Origin: Gammaproteobacteria bacterium
GTDB lineage: Bacteria > Pseudomonadota > Gammaproteobacteria > J044
DNA: 12,643 bases
Direction: 5' to 3'
Assembly: GCA_026995955.1 (NCBI GenBank)
Contig: JALWNJ010000302.1
Location: 1-12,643, forward strand
A program made the position numbers and the translations under genes. The notes beneath the pieces are model-generated. The model was given only the letters and a program-made list of their open reading frames with translations. It was not told where the DNA came from and did not search any database. Of the stretch, positions 6,239 through 12,643 are shown piece by piece (positions within the stretch are counted from its first letter, which is position 1; each line of letters opens with the position of its first letter).

Positions 6239-6262
6239 TTTTATGCCCATATCAGCATAAAA
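6239..6262. repeat. inverted repeat TTTTATGC-N8-GCATAAAA in the divergent control region
   Basis: A perfect dyad with 8-bp arms and an 8-base spacer lies in the AT-rich part of the 179-bp gap between the DsrE operon and ppk2. Lack of a GC-rich stem argues against a terminator; a second regulator site or promoter-region dyad is more likely. Confidence 0.45.
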
Positions 6263-6275
6263 TGATTCAGATCAA
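6262..6275. promoter_or_regulatory. FNR/CRP-family box upstream of ppk2
   Basis: ATGAT-TCAG-ATCAA matches the FNR/Anr consensus TTGAT-N4-ATCAA at 9 of 10 positions. Its centre (6268.5) lies 41.5 bp before about 6310, where a start site would follow a weak -10-like AAGAAT (6298-6303); -41.5 is the classic activating position. It could also act on the divergent DsrE operon. Confidence 0.55.
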
Positions 6276-6346
6276 TGCACCGCAGCCGATGCAGTGCAAG
6301 AATGAAGTTTTGCACATCCGAAAAAGCAGAGGACGAGAGGACATCC

Positions 6347-7276
6347 ATGAGCACGCAGTCGATTACCGAAATCCTTGAGCCGCGCAAACCGGGCAAAAAC
6401 GGGGCCAGCAAGGCCGGACAGCCCCCCAAGCTGTCGAAAAAGACCCGCAAGCTGCTGTCGAAAAAACTGACCCGCAAGGACATCTTCAAGAACGGCAGCT
6501 ATCCGTACAAGGAGAAGATGAAGCGCAAGGAGTACGAGAAGCTCAAGCGCGAACTGCAGATCGAGCTCCTCAAGATGCAGAACTGGGTCAAGGAGAGCGG
6601 CGAGCGCATCGTCATCCTGTTCGAGGGCCGCGACGCGGCCGGCAAGGGCGGCACCATCAAGCGCATCATGGAGCACCTGAACCCGCGCGGTGCCCGGGTG
6701 GTGGCTCTGGAGAAACCCAGCGACCGTGAAAAGGGGCAGTGGTACTTCCAGCGCTACATCGAGCAGCTTCCGACCGCCGGCGAGATCGTGCTGTTCGACC
6801 GCTCCTGGTACAACCGCGCCGGCGTGGAACGGGTCATGGGCTTCTGTACGCCCTCGGAATACCTGGAGTTCATGCGCCAGACCCCGGAACTGGAACGCAT
6901 GCTGGTGCGTTCCGGCATTCGCCTGTTCAAGCTCTGGTTCTCGGTCAGCCGCCAAGAGCAGCTGCGGCGCTTCCAGGCCCGCAAGACCGACCCGCTCAAG
7001 CAGTGGAAACTGTCGCCGATCGACATGGCGTCGCTGGACAAGTGGGAGGACTACACCGCCGCCAAGGAGGCGATGTTCTTCCACACCGACACCGCTGACT
7101 GCCCGTGGATCGTCATCAAGTCGGACGACAAGAAGCGGGCGCGCATCAACGCCATGCGCTATCTGCTGCACAACCTCCCCTATCCGGGGAAGGACACGCG
7201 GGTCGCAGTGGCCCCCGATCCACTCATCGTGGGACCGGCCTCGATCATCCACGAGGAAGACGAAACCACACTCTGA
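6347..7276 (+). CDS. ppk2: polyphosphate kinase 2 (PPK2 family)
   Basis: The protein has 309 residues. It has a basic N-terminal extension (about 1-65, rich in Lys), then the PPK2 P-loop kinase core: Walker A GRDAAGKG at 94-101, ARVVALEKPSDREKGQWYFQRYI, Walker B with FDRSWYNRAGVERVMGF at 150-166, and lid segment DPLKQWKLSPIDMASLDKWEDY at 215-236. PPK2 enzymes move phosphate between polyphosphate and nucleotides (usually ADP or GDP to the triphosphate). A one-domain protein of this size suits class I. The start ATG 6347 has AGAGG six bases upstream; an open frame reaching 6275 lacks support. A small helical gene follows after 12 bp in the same transcript. The FNR-like box upstream suggests induction on oxygen limitation, when ATP from polyphosphate would help; this is inferred. 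Confidence 0.95.
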   Translation: MSTQSITEILEPRKPGKNGASKAGQPPKLSKKTRKLLSKKLTRKDIFKNGSYPYKEKMKRKEYEKLKRELQIELLKMQNWVKESGERIVILFEGRDAAGKGGTIKRIMEHLNPRGARVVALEKPSDREKGQWYFQRYIEQLPTAGEIVLFDRSWYNRAGVERVMGFCTPSEYLEFMRQTPELERMLVRSGIRLFKLWFSVSRQEQLRRFQARKTDPLKQWKLSPIDMASLDKWEDYTAAKEAMFFHTDTADCPWIVIKSDDKKRARINAMRYLLHNLPYPGKDTRVAVAPDPLIVGPASIIHEEDETTL

Positions 7277-7288
7277 CAGGAGAACGCC

Positions 7289-7528
7289 ATGACCCGACAA
7301 CAGGCACAGGCCCATGCACGACATGTGGTGGACAGCTTCCGCGCCCTGGTGGACAAACAGGCCGGGAACTGCCTGAACGAGGAGCACTACGAGGAACTGG
7401 CCCTGCTGGTGGAAGGAGCCATCGACTTGGCGCTGCTGGAGAAACTCGAGCCACTGGCCGACCGTATCGAGGCGCTGGCCACGGAGGTCCGCCGCGAGGC
7501 CGAGCGCGTCAACCGCAGCGAAGGATGA
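7289..7528 (+). CDS. small helical protein (79 aa) downstream of ppk2
   Basis: The family is unknown to me. The product is an all-helical, acidic, soluble protein with a C-terminal heptad-like stretch (LLEKLEPLADRIEALATEVRREAERV) that could form a coiled coil, and one cysteine in the first half (NCLNEEHYEELALLVEGAIDLALL). A strong ribosome site (CAGGAGAACGCC before the ATG) and a 12-bp gap from ppk2 show that it is translated from the same mRNA. A hairpin follows its stop by 27 bp. A regulatory or binding role toward PPK2 or polyphosphate is possible but not shown by the sequence. Confidence 0.8.
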   Translation: MTRQQAQAHARHVVDSFRALVDKQAGNCLNEEHYEELALLVEGAIDLALLEKLEPLADRIEALATEVRREAERVNRSEG

Positions 7529-7555
7529 AGGTCAAAAAGGGTTGCTCGCCAGCCC

Positions 7556-7583
7556 ACGAGGCCCGCCCGATGGCGGGCCTCGT
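7556..7583. terminator. strong GC-rich hairpin, probable bidirectional terminator
   Basis: ACGAGGCCCGCC and GGCGGGCCTCGT form a perfect 12-bp stem around a CGAT loop. It lies between the ends of two convergent genes (7528 and 7607), the usual place for a shared terminator. There is no T-run right after the stem on either strand, so it is not a classical intrinsic terminator and may mainly protect 3' ends. Confidence 0.7.
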
Positions 7584-7606
7584 CGCATCCGGCATGACCG
7601 CCGGGC

Positions 7607-8125
7607 TCAGGCAGCCGCGGGTGTACGCAGCACCCGCCAGTGCTGACTCAGTGCCTGAAAACCGCCGAACAGCACAGCGGTCCAGAACACGTCGCCCAAC
7701 AGACTGTTGCGCAGGAAGGGCAAGCCGGCCGCATAGGCCGCCATCAGCCCTTCGAGGGTATGCGGATACATGGTGCCGGTAAGCCACACCCCGAAGTTGG
7801 TGAGCAGATAGAACAGCACGGCCGCCAGCAGGGCCGCGCCGATCGCCGGCAAAGGCCTCGCACGGCCTCGCAGGCCCATGCCAATCATCGTGGTCAGCGC
7901 CACGCCGGCGTAGACGAAGGCCAGTGTGGAATGCAGGCCAAGCACCAGATCGGACAACAGCATGGCCAGCAGCGGTACACCGAAGGCCAGGCGCTTGTCC
8001 GCGAAATGGGCACCGGCAAACAGGGCCATGGCGGCCACCGGGGTCACATTGGGCGGGTGCGGCAGCAGCCGCATCATGGCAGCGGCCAGCACGATGGCCA
8101 GCACAGTCGTCAGCCGCGGATTCAT
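7607..8125 (-). CDS. DUF6580-type integral membrane protein (putative transport protein)
   Basis: The protein has 172 residues with about five or six membrane segments (near 6-20, 28-40, 50-64, 68-84, 95-115, 145-160). The family hallmark RLLPHPPNVTPVAAMALFAGAHF is near the N-terminus, and LRNSLLGDVFWTAVLFGGF is near the C-terminus. The fold resembles substrate-binding (S) components of ECF vitamin transporters, but no substrate is known for this family. The ATG at 8125 has GAGG eight bases upstream, and an extended -10 (TGC-TAGAAT, minus strand, 8160-8155) provides a promoter; a longer upstream frame is not supported. It is divergent from the His-rich gene, and the direct repeat at 8170-8186 lies between the two promoters, so shared control is possible. 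Confidence 0.85.
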   Translation of the reverse strand: MNPRLTTVLAIVLAAAMMRLLPHPPNVTPVAAMALFAGAHFADKRLAFGVPLLAMLLSDLVLGLHSTLAFVYAGVALTTMIGMGLRGRARPLPAIGAALLAAVLFYLLTNFGVWLTGTMYPHTLEGLMAAYAAGLPFLRNSLLGDVFWTAVLFGGFQALSQHWRVLRTPAAA

Positions 8126-8154
8126 CGTCTCTTCCTCAGGGTTTCCCGACCCCA

Positions 8155-8163
8155 ATTCTAGCA
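8155..8163 (-). promoter_or_regulatory. extended -10 promoter of the DUF6580 gene
   Basis: On the minus strand TGC followed by TAGAAT (8160-8155) matches an extended -10 (TGN-TATAAT, 5 of 6). It gives a start near 8148 and a short leader before ATG 8125. A -35 match is poor, as is common for extended -10 promoters. Confidence 0.5.
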
Positions 8164-8169
8164 CGGAGC

Positions 8170-8204
8170 CGTTCAGCTGCCGTTCAGCATGCCCGCCGTA
8201 TCCT
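8170..8204 (+). promoter_or_regulatory. PhoP-box-like direct repeat with -10, before the His-rich gene
   Basis: CGTTCA (8170-8175) and CGTTCA (8181-8186) repeat with an 11-bp period and five-base spacer, the layout of PhoP boxes (consensus near TGTTTA-N5-TGTTTA). A -10-like TATCCT (8199-8204) follows 12 bp later, the usual distance for PhoP-activated promoters, placing the start near 8211. The wider repeat is CCGTTCAGC twice. A PhoP-type regulator is encoded about 1.4 kb downstream. Each half matches the consensus at 4 of 6 positions only. Confidence 0.5.
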
Positions 8205-8235
8205 GCCCCCGTATCCACAGAAGGAGGCATGCGAC

Positions 8236-8646
8236 ATGAAACGCATCATTACCCTGAGCGCCCTCGCCCTGCTGCTGGCAGCCACCAGCGGCCTGCAGGC
8301 CGGCGAACGCGAGCACGAGCACGAGCCGGGCCGGCATCACGAACGCCCCCATCATGGCAAGGCGCATCATCACGGGCGCGATGCCCGCCACGGTCATCAT
8401 GAACGCGACCGACACTCAATCCGGCACACCCGGATACGCGAACGGATCATTGTGCATGATCGGCATCGTCCGGCACGACATCGGGAAGCGCATCACGACT
8501 ACCGGCATGGGACTCATGCCGCTTGGGCAGGACATGCCCCCCACCATGTGCAACGCCGGACAGTGGTACGGGAACGCATCGTCCACACCCTGCCCCGGCA
8601 CCACAACGAGGTGTGGCTCACCATCAACTATCCCATCTGGTACTGA
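8236..8646 (+). CDS. histidine-rich exported protein (136 aa)
   Basis: A Sec signal peptide (about 1-22, MKRIITLSALALLLAATSGLQA, cut before GE) precedes a mature chain with 27 histidines among roughly 114 residues, mixed with many Arg, Glu and Asp, often as HH or HHH. The C-terminus (EVWLTINYPIWY) is hydrophobic and not His-rich. Such low-complexity His chains bind Ni, Zn, Cu or Co; function here is inferred from composition only, since I recognise no family. A perfect AAGGAGG ribosome site lies eight bases before the ATG. It precedes the glycine-zipper gene by 12 bp and sits behind a PhoP-box-like element. It may buffer metal in the periplasm or envelope under PhoP control. It is not a clear RcnB-family protein. 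Confidence 0.8.
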   Translation: MKRIITLSALALLLAATSGLQAGEREHEHEPGRHHERPHHGKAHHHGRDARHGHHERDRHSIRHTRIRERIIVHDRHRPARHREAHHDYRHGTHAAWAGHAPHHVQRRTVVRERIVHTLPRHHNEVWLTINYPIWY

Positions 8647-8658
8647 GGAGGCAAGGCG

Positions 8659-9228
8659 ATGAAACCGAACAAGCGCAACCTGTTGCTGGCCGGCCTGATG
8701 ACGACCGGCCTGCTGGCCACCGGCCCGGCCATGGCCGACTCGGGCTGGAAACATCACGAGCGGGTCGCGTTCACCGATCGTGCACGCGTGGTATCGGTCG
8801 AACCGGTTTACCGACGGGTGAAAATCCCGAAGGAGACCCGGGAATGCCATGAAGAAGTCATCGAGAGCAGCTACGAGGTTCGAGGCGGGCCCGGGATGGG
8901 CACCCTGGTGGGCACCATCATCGGCGGCGTCATCGGCAGCCAGCTTGGCCAGGGCAATGGTCGACGCGTGGCCACCGCCGCCGGCACCGTGATCGGCGCG
9001 GCCGTGGGCCACGACATGGAAAGCCGCACTCGGGGCAGTCGCGTGGTCGAGGCCGCCCCGCGCGTGGAACGCCGCTGCACCCGCCGCGTGCGCTACGAGG
9101 AAGTGGAAGAACTGGAGGGTTATCGCGTGACGATGCGCTACCGCGGCCGCATCCTGACACGGATGATGGATCATGACCCTGGCCGCTTCGTGCGGGTTCG
9201 CGTGCTGGTCACGCCGGTCGAGGACTGA
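8659..9228 (+). CDS. glycine-zipper 2TM-domain envelope protein
   Basis: The protein has 189 residues. A signal peptide (about 1-26, ending AMA) lacks a lipobox cysteine, so it is not a lipoprotein like SlyB. A beta-rich segment with C63 precedes the glycine-zipper hairpin at about 76-118 (GGPGMGTLVGTIIGGVIGSQLGQGNGRRVATAAGTVIGAAVGHDME). A second beta-rich segment (C140, then YEEVEELEGYRVTMRYRGR) follows. C63 and C140 could pair as a disulfide. Family members (17-kDa antigen, PcP, SlyB relatives) are small envelope proteins; SlyB in enterics belongs to the PhoPQ regulon and guards outer-membrane stability. Start ATG 8659 has GAGGAGG upstream. It is co-transcribed with the His-rich gene, so both may be PhoP-controlled. 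Confidence 0.88.
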   Translation: MKPNKRNLLLAGLMTTGLLATGPAMADSGWKHHERVAFTDRARVVSVEPVYRRVKIPKETRECHEEVIESSYEVRGGPGMGTLVGTIIGGVIGSQLGQGNGRRVATAAGTVIGAAVGHDMESRTRGSRVVEAAPRVERRCTRRVRYEEVEELEGYRVTMRYRGRILTRMMDHDPGRFVRVRVLVTPVED

Positions 9229-9239
9229 GGCCGGCGGGC

Positions 9240-9267
9240 TTGCGCGCGGGTGCGCAGCGTGTATCCT
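9240..9267 (+). promoter_or_regulatory. possible promoter of the PepSY-phoP-phoQ operon
   Basis: TTGCGC (9240-9245), a 16-base spacer and TATCCT (9262-9267) form a weak sigma-70 promoter. The eight bases GTATCCTG at 9261-9268 are identical to the -10 region before the His-rich gene (8198-8205). The start would fall close to ATG 9274, so a leaderless or nearly leaderless mRNA is possible. TGCGC is repeated at 9241 and 9251. Confidence 0.3.
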
Positions 9268-9273
9268 GAAACC

Positions 9274-9555
9274 ATGTGCCATCGCAGCCTGATCCTGTTG
9301 CTCGCCCTTTTCGTCGCCATGCCGGCACTGGCCTGGCATGGCGACGAAGGACGCCACCCCCCTGATCCGGAACGCAGGGTGCGGGATCACGGCGGCGGCG
9401 ATGGACTGGATGCCGCCATTGCCCGCATCCGCGCCGAGACCGGGGGTCGGGTCCTGTCCGCCGAGCCCGCCTCGCGTGATGGCCGCAGCGGCTATCGCAT
9501 CAAGCTGCTCACGCCGGACGACCGTATCCGTATCCTCTTCGTGCCTGCGGACTAG
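9274..9555 (+). CDS. small exported PepSY-like protein upstream of phoP
   Basis: The protein has 93 residues with a signal peptide (about 1-20, ending PALA). The mature part has a His/Asp/Arg-rich spacer (WHGDEGRHPPDPERRVRDHGGGD) and then the PepSY-like pattern: helix DAAIARIRAETGGRVLSAEP and strands GYRIKLLTPDDRIRILFVPA. PepSY-domain proteins are often encoded beside envelope two-component systems and may inhibit proteases or feed signals to the kinase. ATG 9274 is chosen because the signal peptide begins there; an in-frame GTG at 9250 would add eight residues before it. There is no strong ribosome site. Only two bases separate its stop from phoP, so the three genes form one operon. Confidence 0.8.
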   Translation: MCHRSLILLLALFVAMPALAWHGDEGRHPPDPERRVRDHGGGDGLDAAIARIRAETGGRVLSAEPASRDGRSGYRIKLLTPDDRIRILFVPAD

Positions 9556-9557
9556 CC

Positions 9558-10241
9558 ATGCGCATCCTGGTGGTCGAGGACGAGCCCGCCCTGCAGGCGC
9601 GCCTGCGCGAGGCGCTCATGGACGAGGGCTGGCAGGTGGACACCAGCGGTGACGGCAACGAGGGCCTGTGGCTGGCGCAGGAGTACCCCTTCGATGCCGC
9701 GGTGATCGACCTCGGCCTGCCGGGACTGCCGGGGCTGGAGCTGATCCGCCGGCTCCGCGCCGAGGGCAGCCTGCTGCCCATCCTCATTCTTACCGCGCGC
9801 GGACGCTGGCAGGAAAAGGTCGAGGGGCTGGAGGCCGGTGCCGACGACTATCTGGTCAAGCCCTTCGAGATGCCGGAACTGGTGGCGCGGCTGCGCGCCC
9901 TGCTCCGGCGCGCGGCCGGGACGCCCGACCATCTGCTGCGCGTGGGGCGGCTGAGCATCGACACCCGCGCACAGCAGGCCAGCCTGGACGACCAACCGCT
10001 GGAACTCACCGCCTTCGAGTACCGCCTGCTGGAATACCTGGCCCGCCACGCCGGCGAGGTGGTGTCCAAGGACACCCTCTCCGACTACCTCTACCCCCAT
10101 GACGAGGATCGCGACAGCAATGTGCTGGAGGTGCTGATCGCACGCTTGCGCCGCAAGCTGGACCCGGAACGCAAGGCACAGCCGATCGAGACCCTGCGCG
10201 GACGCGGCTACCGCCTGCGCGCTGCGGCCGGGGACGCATGA
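9558..10241 (+). CDS. phoP: PhoP-like OmpR-family response regulator
   Basis: The protein has 227 residues. The receiver domain (1-about 115) has the acidic pair E7/D8, phospho-acceptor D51 (VIDLGLPGL), T79 (LILTARG) and K101 (YLVKPF), so all switch residues are present. The C-terminal winged-helix of the OmpR type (about 127-222) includes LELTAFEYRLLEYLARHAGEVVSKDTL and NVLEVLIARLRRKLD with RGRGYRL. The sequence and the paired kinase point to PhoP. On phosphorylation it should bind direct repeats such as the one at 8170-8186. It starts two bases after the PepSY gene and ends in an ATGA overlap with the kinase gene (10238-10241). The symbol is assigned by similarity and partner, not by a database match. 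Confidence 0.88.
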   Translation: MRILVVEDEPALQARLREALMDEGWQVDTSGDGNEGLWLAQEYPFDAAVIDLGLPGLPGLELIRRLRAEGSLLPILILTARGRWQEKVEGLEAGADDYLVKPFEMPELVARLRALLRRAAGTPDHLLRVGRLSIDTRAQQASLDDQPLELTAFEYRLLEYLARHAGEVVSKDTLSDYLYPHDEDRDSNVLEVLIARLRRKLDPERKAQPIETLRGRGYRLRAAAGDA

Positions 10242-11539
10242 ACGCCATCACCACGCGGCTGGTCCTGCTGTCGCTGGCCATCGCACTGGGCTTTACCCTG
10301 CTGGCGGCGCTTGGCCTGCAGCGCGCCTTCGAGCAGGCTGCCGAACAGGCCCTGGAACAAAGGCTGCGGGGGGAACTCTACCTGCTGATGGCCCAGGCCG
10401 AGGTGGACGATTCGGGCCGGCTGCAGATGCCCCAGCGACTGCCCCTGCCCGAATGGATGCTGCCGGTCTCCGGCCACTATGCCTGGATCCTGGACGAACG
10501 GGGACGGGTGCTGTGGGCCGCCCCCTCGACCCGTGGCAGTGGTCTCTCCCTGCCACGGGCCGTGCCCGCCACCCTGCTGCACCGCGACGGCCACTACCTG
10601 CTGGGGCGCTTGGTGCGATGGGAACTGGAGGACCGAAGCGTGCCGCTGGCCTTCGTGGTCGCCGAGGACGAGGCACCGCTGGTCGCGGAAGTGGCGCACT
10701 TTCGCGGCACCCTGTTGCGCTGGCTCGGGGTCATGGCGGTCTTGCTGAGCCTGGCCCTGGGCATCGGGTTGTGGCTGGGGCTGGCCCCCTTGCGGCGTGC
10801 CGGACGCGAAGTGGAGGAAATCGAATCCGGTCAGCGCGAGCGTCTGGAGGGGAACTACCCGCGTGAGATCCGGGGCCTCACGCAGCGCATCAATCGCCTG
10901 CTGGAACACCAGCAACGCCAGCAACAGCGCTGGCGCCATGCCCTGGGCGACCTGGCCCATAGCCTCAAGACCCCGCTGGCCGTCATCCTCGGCCTGGCCG
11001 AGCGCAGCGAGGACAGCGAGCTGCGTGACCAGGCCCGGCGCATGGACCGCATCATCCAGTACCAGCTGCAGCGCGCCGGCCGTGCCGGACAGGCCCTAGA
11101 GCAACCGGCCGTGCCGCTTGCCGGGCCGGTCCAGCGCCTGCTGCGCACCCTGCAGAAGGTCCATGCCGAACGGGGGCTCGCCTTCGAGCCGGACCTGCCG
11201 GAGACGCTGCGGGTGCGGCTCAACGAAGACGATCTGATGGAACTGCTCGGCAACCTGCTGGACAACGCCGCCAAGTGGGCCCGTTCACGGGTGCGGATCA
11301 CCGCGCGGCAGGAAGGGAACCAGGTGCGGATCCGGATCGAGGACGACGGCCCCGGCATCCCGGCCGAGGCGCGCGAGGCCATCCTGGCGCGCGGCATGCG
11401 CCTGGACGAACAGCGCCCCGGCCAGGGCATCGGTCTGGCGGTGGCCGCCGAAATCGCCGCCGAGGCCGGCGGGGGACTCGACATCGGCGCCGCGGATACG
11501 GGCGGGGCCCGCATCGAGGTGCGGCTCCCGGCCGGCTGA
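10238..11539 (+). CDS. phoQ: PhoQ-like sensor histidine kinase
   Basis: The protein has 433 residues. Membrane segments at about 7-28 and 159-182 flank a periplasmic sensor of about 130 residues. A HAMP-like linker follows. The phosphorylation box DLAHSLKTPLAVILG carries H241 and matches PhoQ closely. The ATPase domain has the N box GNLLDNAAKWA (338-348), G1 DDGPGIP (369-375), and G2 PGQGIGLAVAAEI (394-406), again with PhoQ wording (GMRLDEQRPGQG). The acidic metal-bridging patch of enteric PhoQ sensors is not visible; only short EVDDSG and EDEAP stretches occur, so the signal (Mg, peptides, pH) is open. The start overlaps phoP by ATGA. The gene ends 11 bp before the convergent phosphomannomutase stop, with no terminator between. 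Confidence 0.88.
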   Translation: MNAITTRLVLLSLAIALGFTLLAALGLQRAFEQAAEQALEQRLRGELYLLMAQAEVDDSGRLQMPQRLPLPEWMLPVSGHYAWILDERGRVLWAAPSTRGSGLSLPRAVPATLLHRDGHYLLGRLVRWELEDRSVPLAFVVAEDEAPLVAEVAHFRGTLLRWLGVMAVLLSLALGIGLWLGLAPLRRAGREVEEIESGQRERLEGNYPREIRGLTQRINRLLEHQQRQQQRWRHALGDLAHSLKTPLAVILGLAERSEDSELRDQARRMDRIIQYQLQRAGRAGQALEQPAVPLAGPVQRLLRTLQKVHAERGLAFEPDLPETLRVRLNEDDLMELLGNLLDNAAKWARSRVRITARQEGNQVRIRIEDDGPGIPAEAREAILARGMRLDEQRPGQGIGLAVAAEIAAEAGGGLDIGAADTGGARIEVRLPAG

Positions 11540-11550
11540 AGGGCGCCCGA

Positions 11551-12643
11551 TCAATCCACGGCATGGCGCCGGATGAGGGCCGAGACCTCCTCGGTCTTCT
11601 CACGCATCAGGTCGGCATCGCCGCGGGATTCGACATTCAGGCGCAGCACCGGTTCGGTATTGGAACCGCGCAGGTTGAAACGCCAGTTGCCGAAGCTCAT
11701 GCCCAGACCATCGGTCTCGTCGATCTCGGGATGCTGCGGTTCGTAGTGAGCCCGCACATCGGCGATCGCCGCCGGCACATCGGCGACCCGGAAATTGATC
11801 TCGCCGCTGCAGGGAAAGGCCGCCATGCGTTCGCGCACCACCTCGCCCAGGGTCTTGCCCCGGCGCGACAGCAGCTCCACCACCAGCAGCCAGGGGATCA
11901 TGCCGCTGTCGCAGTAGAAGAAGTCACGGAAGTAGTGGTGCGCCGACATCTCACCGCCATAGACGGCATCCTCCTCGCGCATGCGCTCCTTGATGAAGGC
12001 ATGGCCGCACTTGCTCTGCACGGCGCGTCCGCCCATGCGCTCGACGATATCGATGGTGTTCCAGATCAGGCGCGGATCGTGGATGATGGTCGCGCCCGGA
12101 TACTTCTCGAGGAAGGCCTCGGCCAGCAGCCCGACGAGGTAGTAGCCCTCGATGAAACCGCCCTCCTCGTCGAAGAAGAAGCAGCGGTCGTAGTCGCCGT
12201 CCCAGGCAAGACCCAGATCGGCCCCCTGCGCCAGCACGGCGTCGCGGGTGGCACTGCGGTTTTCCGGCAGCAGCGGATTGGGAATGCCGTTGGGGAAACG
12301 GCCGTCGGGCTCGTGGTGCACGCGCACGAACTCCAGCGGCAGCTCGGGGGCGAGCCGATCGATGACCGCCCCGGCACCACCATTGCCGGGATTGCTGACC
12401 ACCTTGAGCGGACGGATGGCCCCGACCTCGACATAGCCGAGCAGGTGGCGAAGGTAATCGGGCCACGGATCCAGGGTGTCCATGCTGCCACTGCGCTGCG
12501 GCGGCGTGAAACGGCCCGCTTCCACGACCTTGCGGATCTCCTGCAATCCGCTGTCGGCACTGATCGGTCGGCTCTGCTCGCGCACCAGCTTGAAGCCGTT
12601 GTAATCGATGGGATTGTGACTGGCCGTCACCATGATGCCACCA
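11551..12643 (-). CDS. cpsG: phosphomannomutase (CpsG/ManB type), N-terminus outside window
   Basis: About 364 codons are visible up to the window edge; roughly the first 95 residues of a 456-residue family member are missing. The catalytic phosphoserine loop [17 protein letters not shown] lies near the edge. The metal loop is [16 protein letters not shown]. The sugar-binding segment is [25 protein letters not shown], and the phosphate-binding C-terminal domain has [22 protein letters not shown]. These match CpsG/ManB phosphomannomutases (mannose-6-P to mannose-1-P), which feed GDP-mannose to exopolysaccharide or O-antigen synthesis; phosphoglucomutase activity is common in relatives. The gene is convergent with phoQ, with an 11-bp gap. 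The ATG at 12633 is internal, not the true start, because GGI precedes it in frame as in the family. Confidence 0.93.
   Translation of the reverse strand, partial: GGIMVTASHNPIDYNGFKLVREQSRPISADSGLQEIRKVVEAGRFTPPQRSGSMDTLDPWPDYLRHLLGYVEVGAIRPLKVVSNPGNGGAGAVIDRLAPELPLEFVRVHHEPDGRFPNGIPNPLLPENRSATRDAVLAQGADLGLAWDGDYDRCFFFDEEGGFIEGYYLVGLLAEAFLEKYPGATIIHDPRLIWNTIDIVERMGGRAVQSKCGHAFIKERMREEDAVYGGEMSAHHYFRDFFYCDSGMIPWLLVVELLSRRGKTLGEVVRERMAAFPCSGEINFRVADVPAAIADVRAHYEPQHPEIDETDGLGMSFGNWRFNLRGSNTEPVLRLNVESRGDADLMREKTEEVSALIRRHAVD

Noticed and set aside
6239..6262. TTTTATGC/GCATAAAA dyad as an intrinsic terminator
   Set aside because: The stem is AT-rich and short, and the genes on both sides diverge from it, so there is no transcript to end here.
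6272..7387. Minus-strand open frame of 371 codons opposite ppk2
   Set aside because: Exact antisense of a confident PPK2 gene, with no domain; produced by codon bias.
8416..9390. Minus-strand open frame of 324 codons opposite the His-rich and glycine-zipper genes
   Set aside because: The His-rich look comes from repeats of CAT/ATG in the opposite strand; both plus-strand genes have signal peptides and ribosome sites.
11540..11550. GGGCGCCC between phoQ and the phosphomannomutase as a terminator
   Set aside because: It is only an 8-bp self-complementary stretch without loop or T-run, so it cannot form a useful hairpin.

Overview
The window is high-GC DNA with a strongly proteobacterial gene set. 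A PhoQ/PhoP-type two-component pair, a CpsG-type phosphomannomutase, a PPK2 polyphosphate kinase, a DsrE-like sulfur-carrier protein, a rhodanese-fused ArsR regulator and a haem-c cytochrome P460 together suggest a gammaproteobacterium with sulfur/nitrogen redox metabolism, perhaps Chromatiales-like. The lineage is an inference from gene content, not a match. No rRNA, tRNA, CRISPR or insertion sequence is visible. No gap between genes exceeds 179 bp.

Layout. (1) 1-2353: a truncated sterol-desaturase-family membrane protein (minus) is divergent from an ArsR-rhodanese regulator, which is ATGA-coupled to a DUF481 outer-membrane-barrel protein. A perfect 9-bp-arm palindrome lies between the divergent genes. 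(2) 2341-4254: a minus-strand operon encodes cytochrome P460, an ECF sigma factor and a membrane anti-sigma factor, preceded by a good ECF-type promoter (GGAAT-N16-CGTT). (3) 4255-6167: a tightly overlapped minus-strand operon encodes a DsrE-like protein, an unknown 135-aa protein, a TetR regulator with a NemR-like cysteine and an unknown 144-aa protein. (4) 6168-6346: an AT-rich divergent control region holds a TetR-type dyad, a second dyad and an FNR-like box. (5) 6347-7583: ppk2 with a small helical partner, then a hairpin. (6) 7607-8125: a DUF6580 membrane protein (minus). (7) 8236-9228: a His-rich exported protein and a glycine-zipper envelope protein. (8) 9274-11539: a PepSY-like exported protein, then phoP and phoQ. 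(9) 11551-12643: the C-terminal four fifths of a phosphomannomutase (minus), running off the window.

How they may work together. The right half looks like an envelope/cation-stress module. A PhoP-box-like direct repeat (11-bp period, 12 bp before a TATCCT -10) stands before the His-rich and glycine-zipper genes, and the phoPQ pair is encoded about 1 kb downstream. The left half groups three regulators with redox or sulfur chemistry (ArsR-rhodanese, ECF sigma with P460, TetR with DsrE), each next to a plausible own operator or promoter. The most system-like and least described unit is the four-gene DsrE/135-aa/TetR/144-aa operon.
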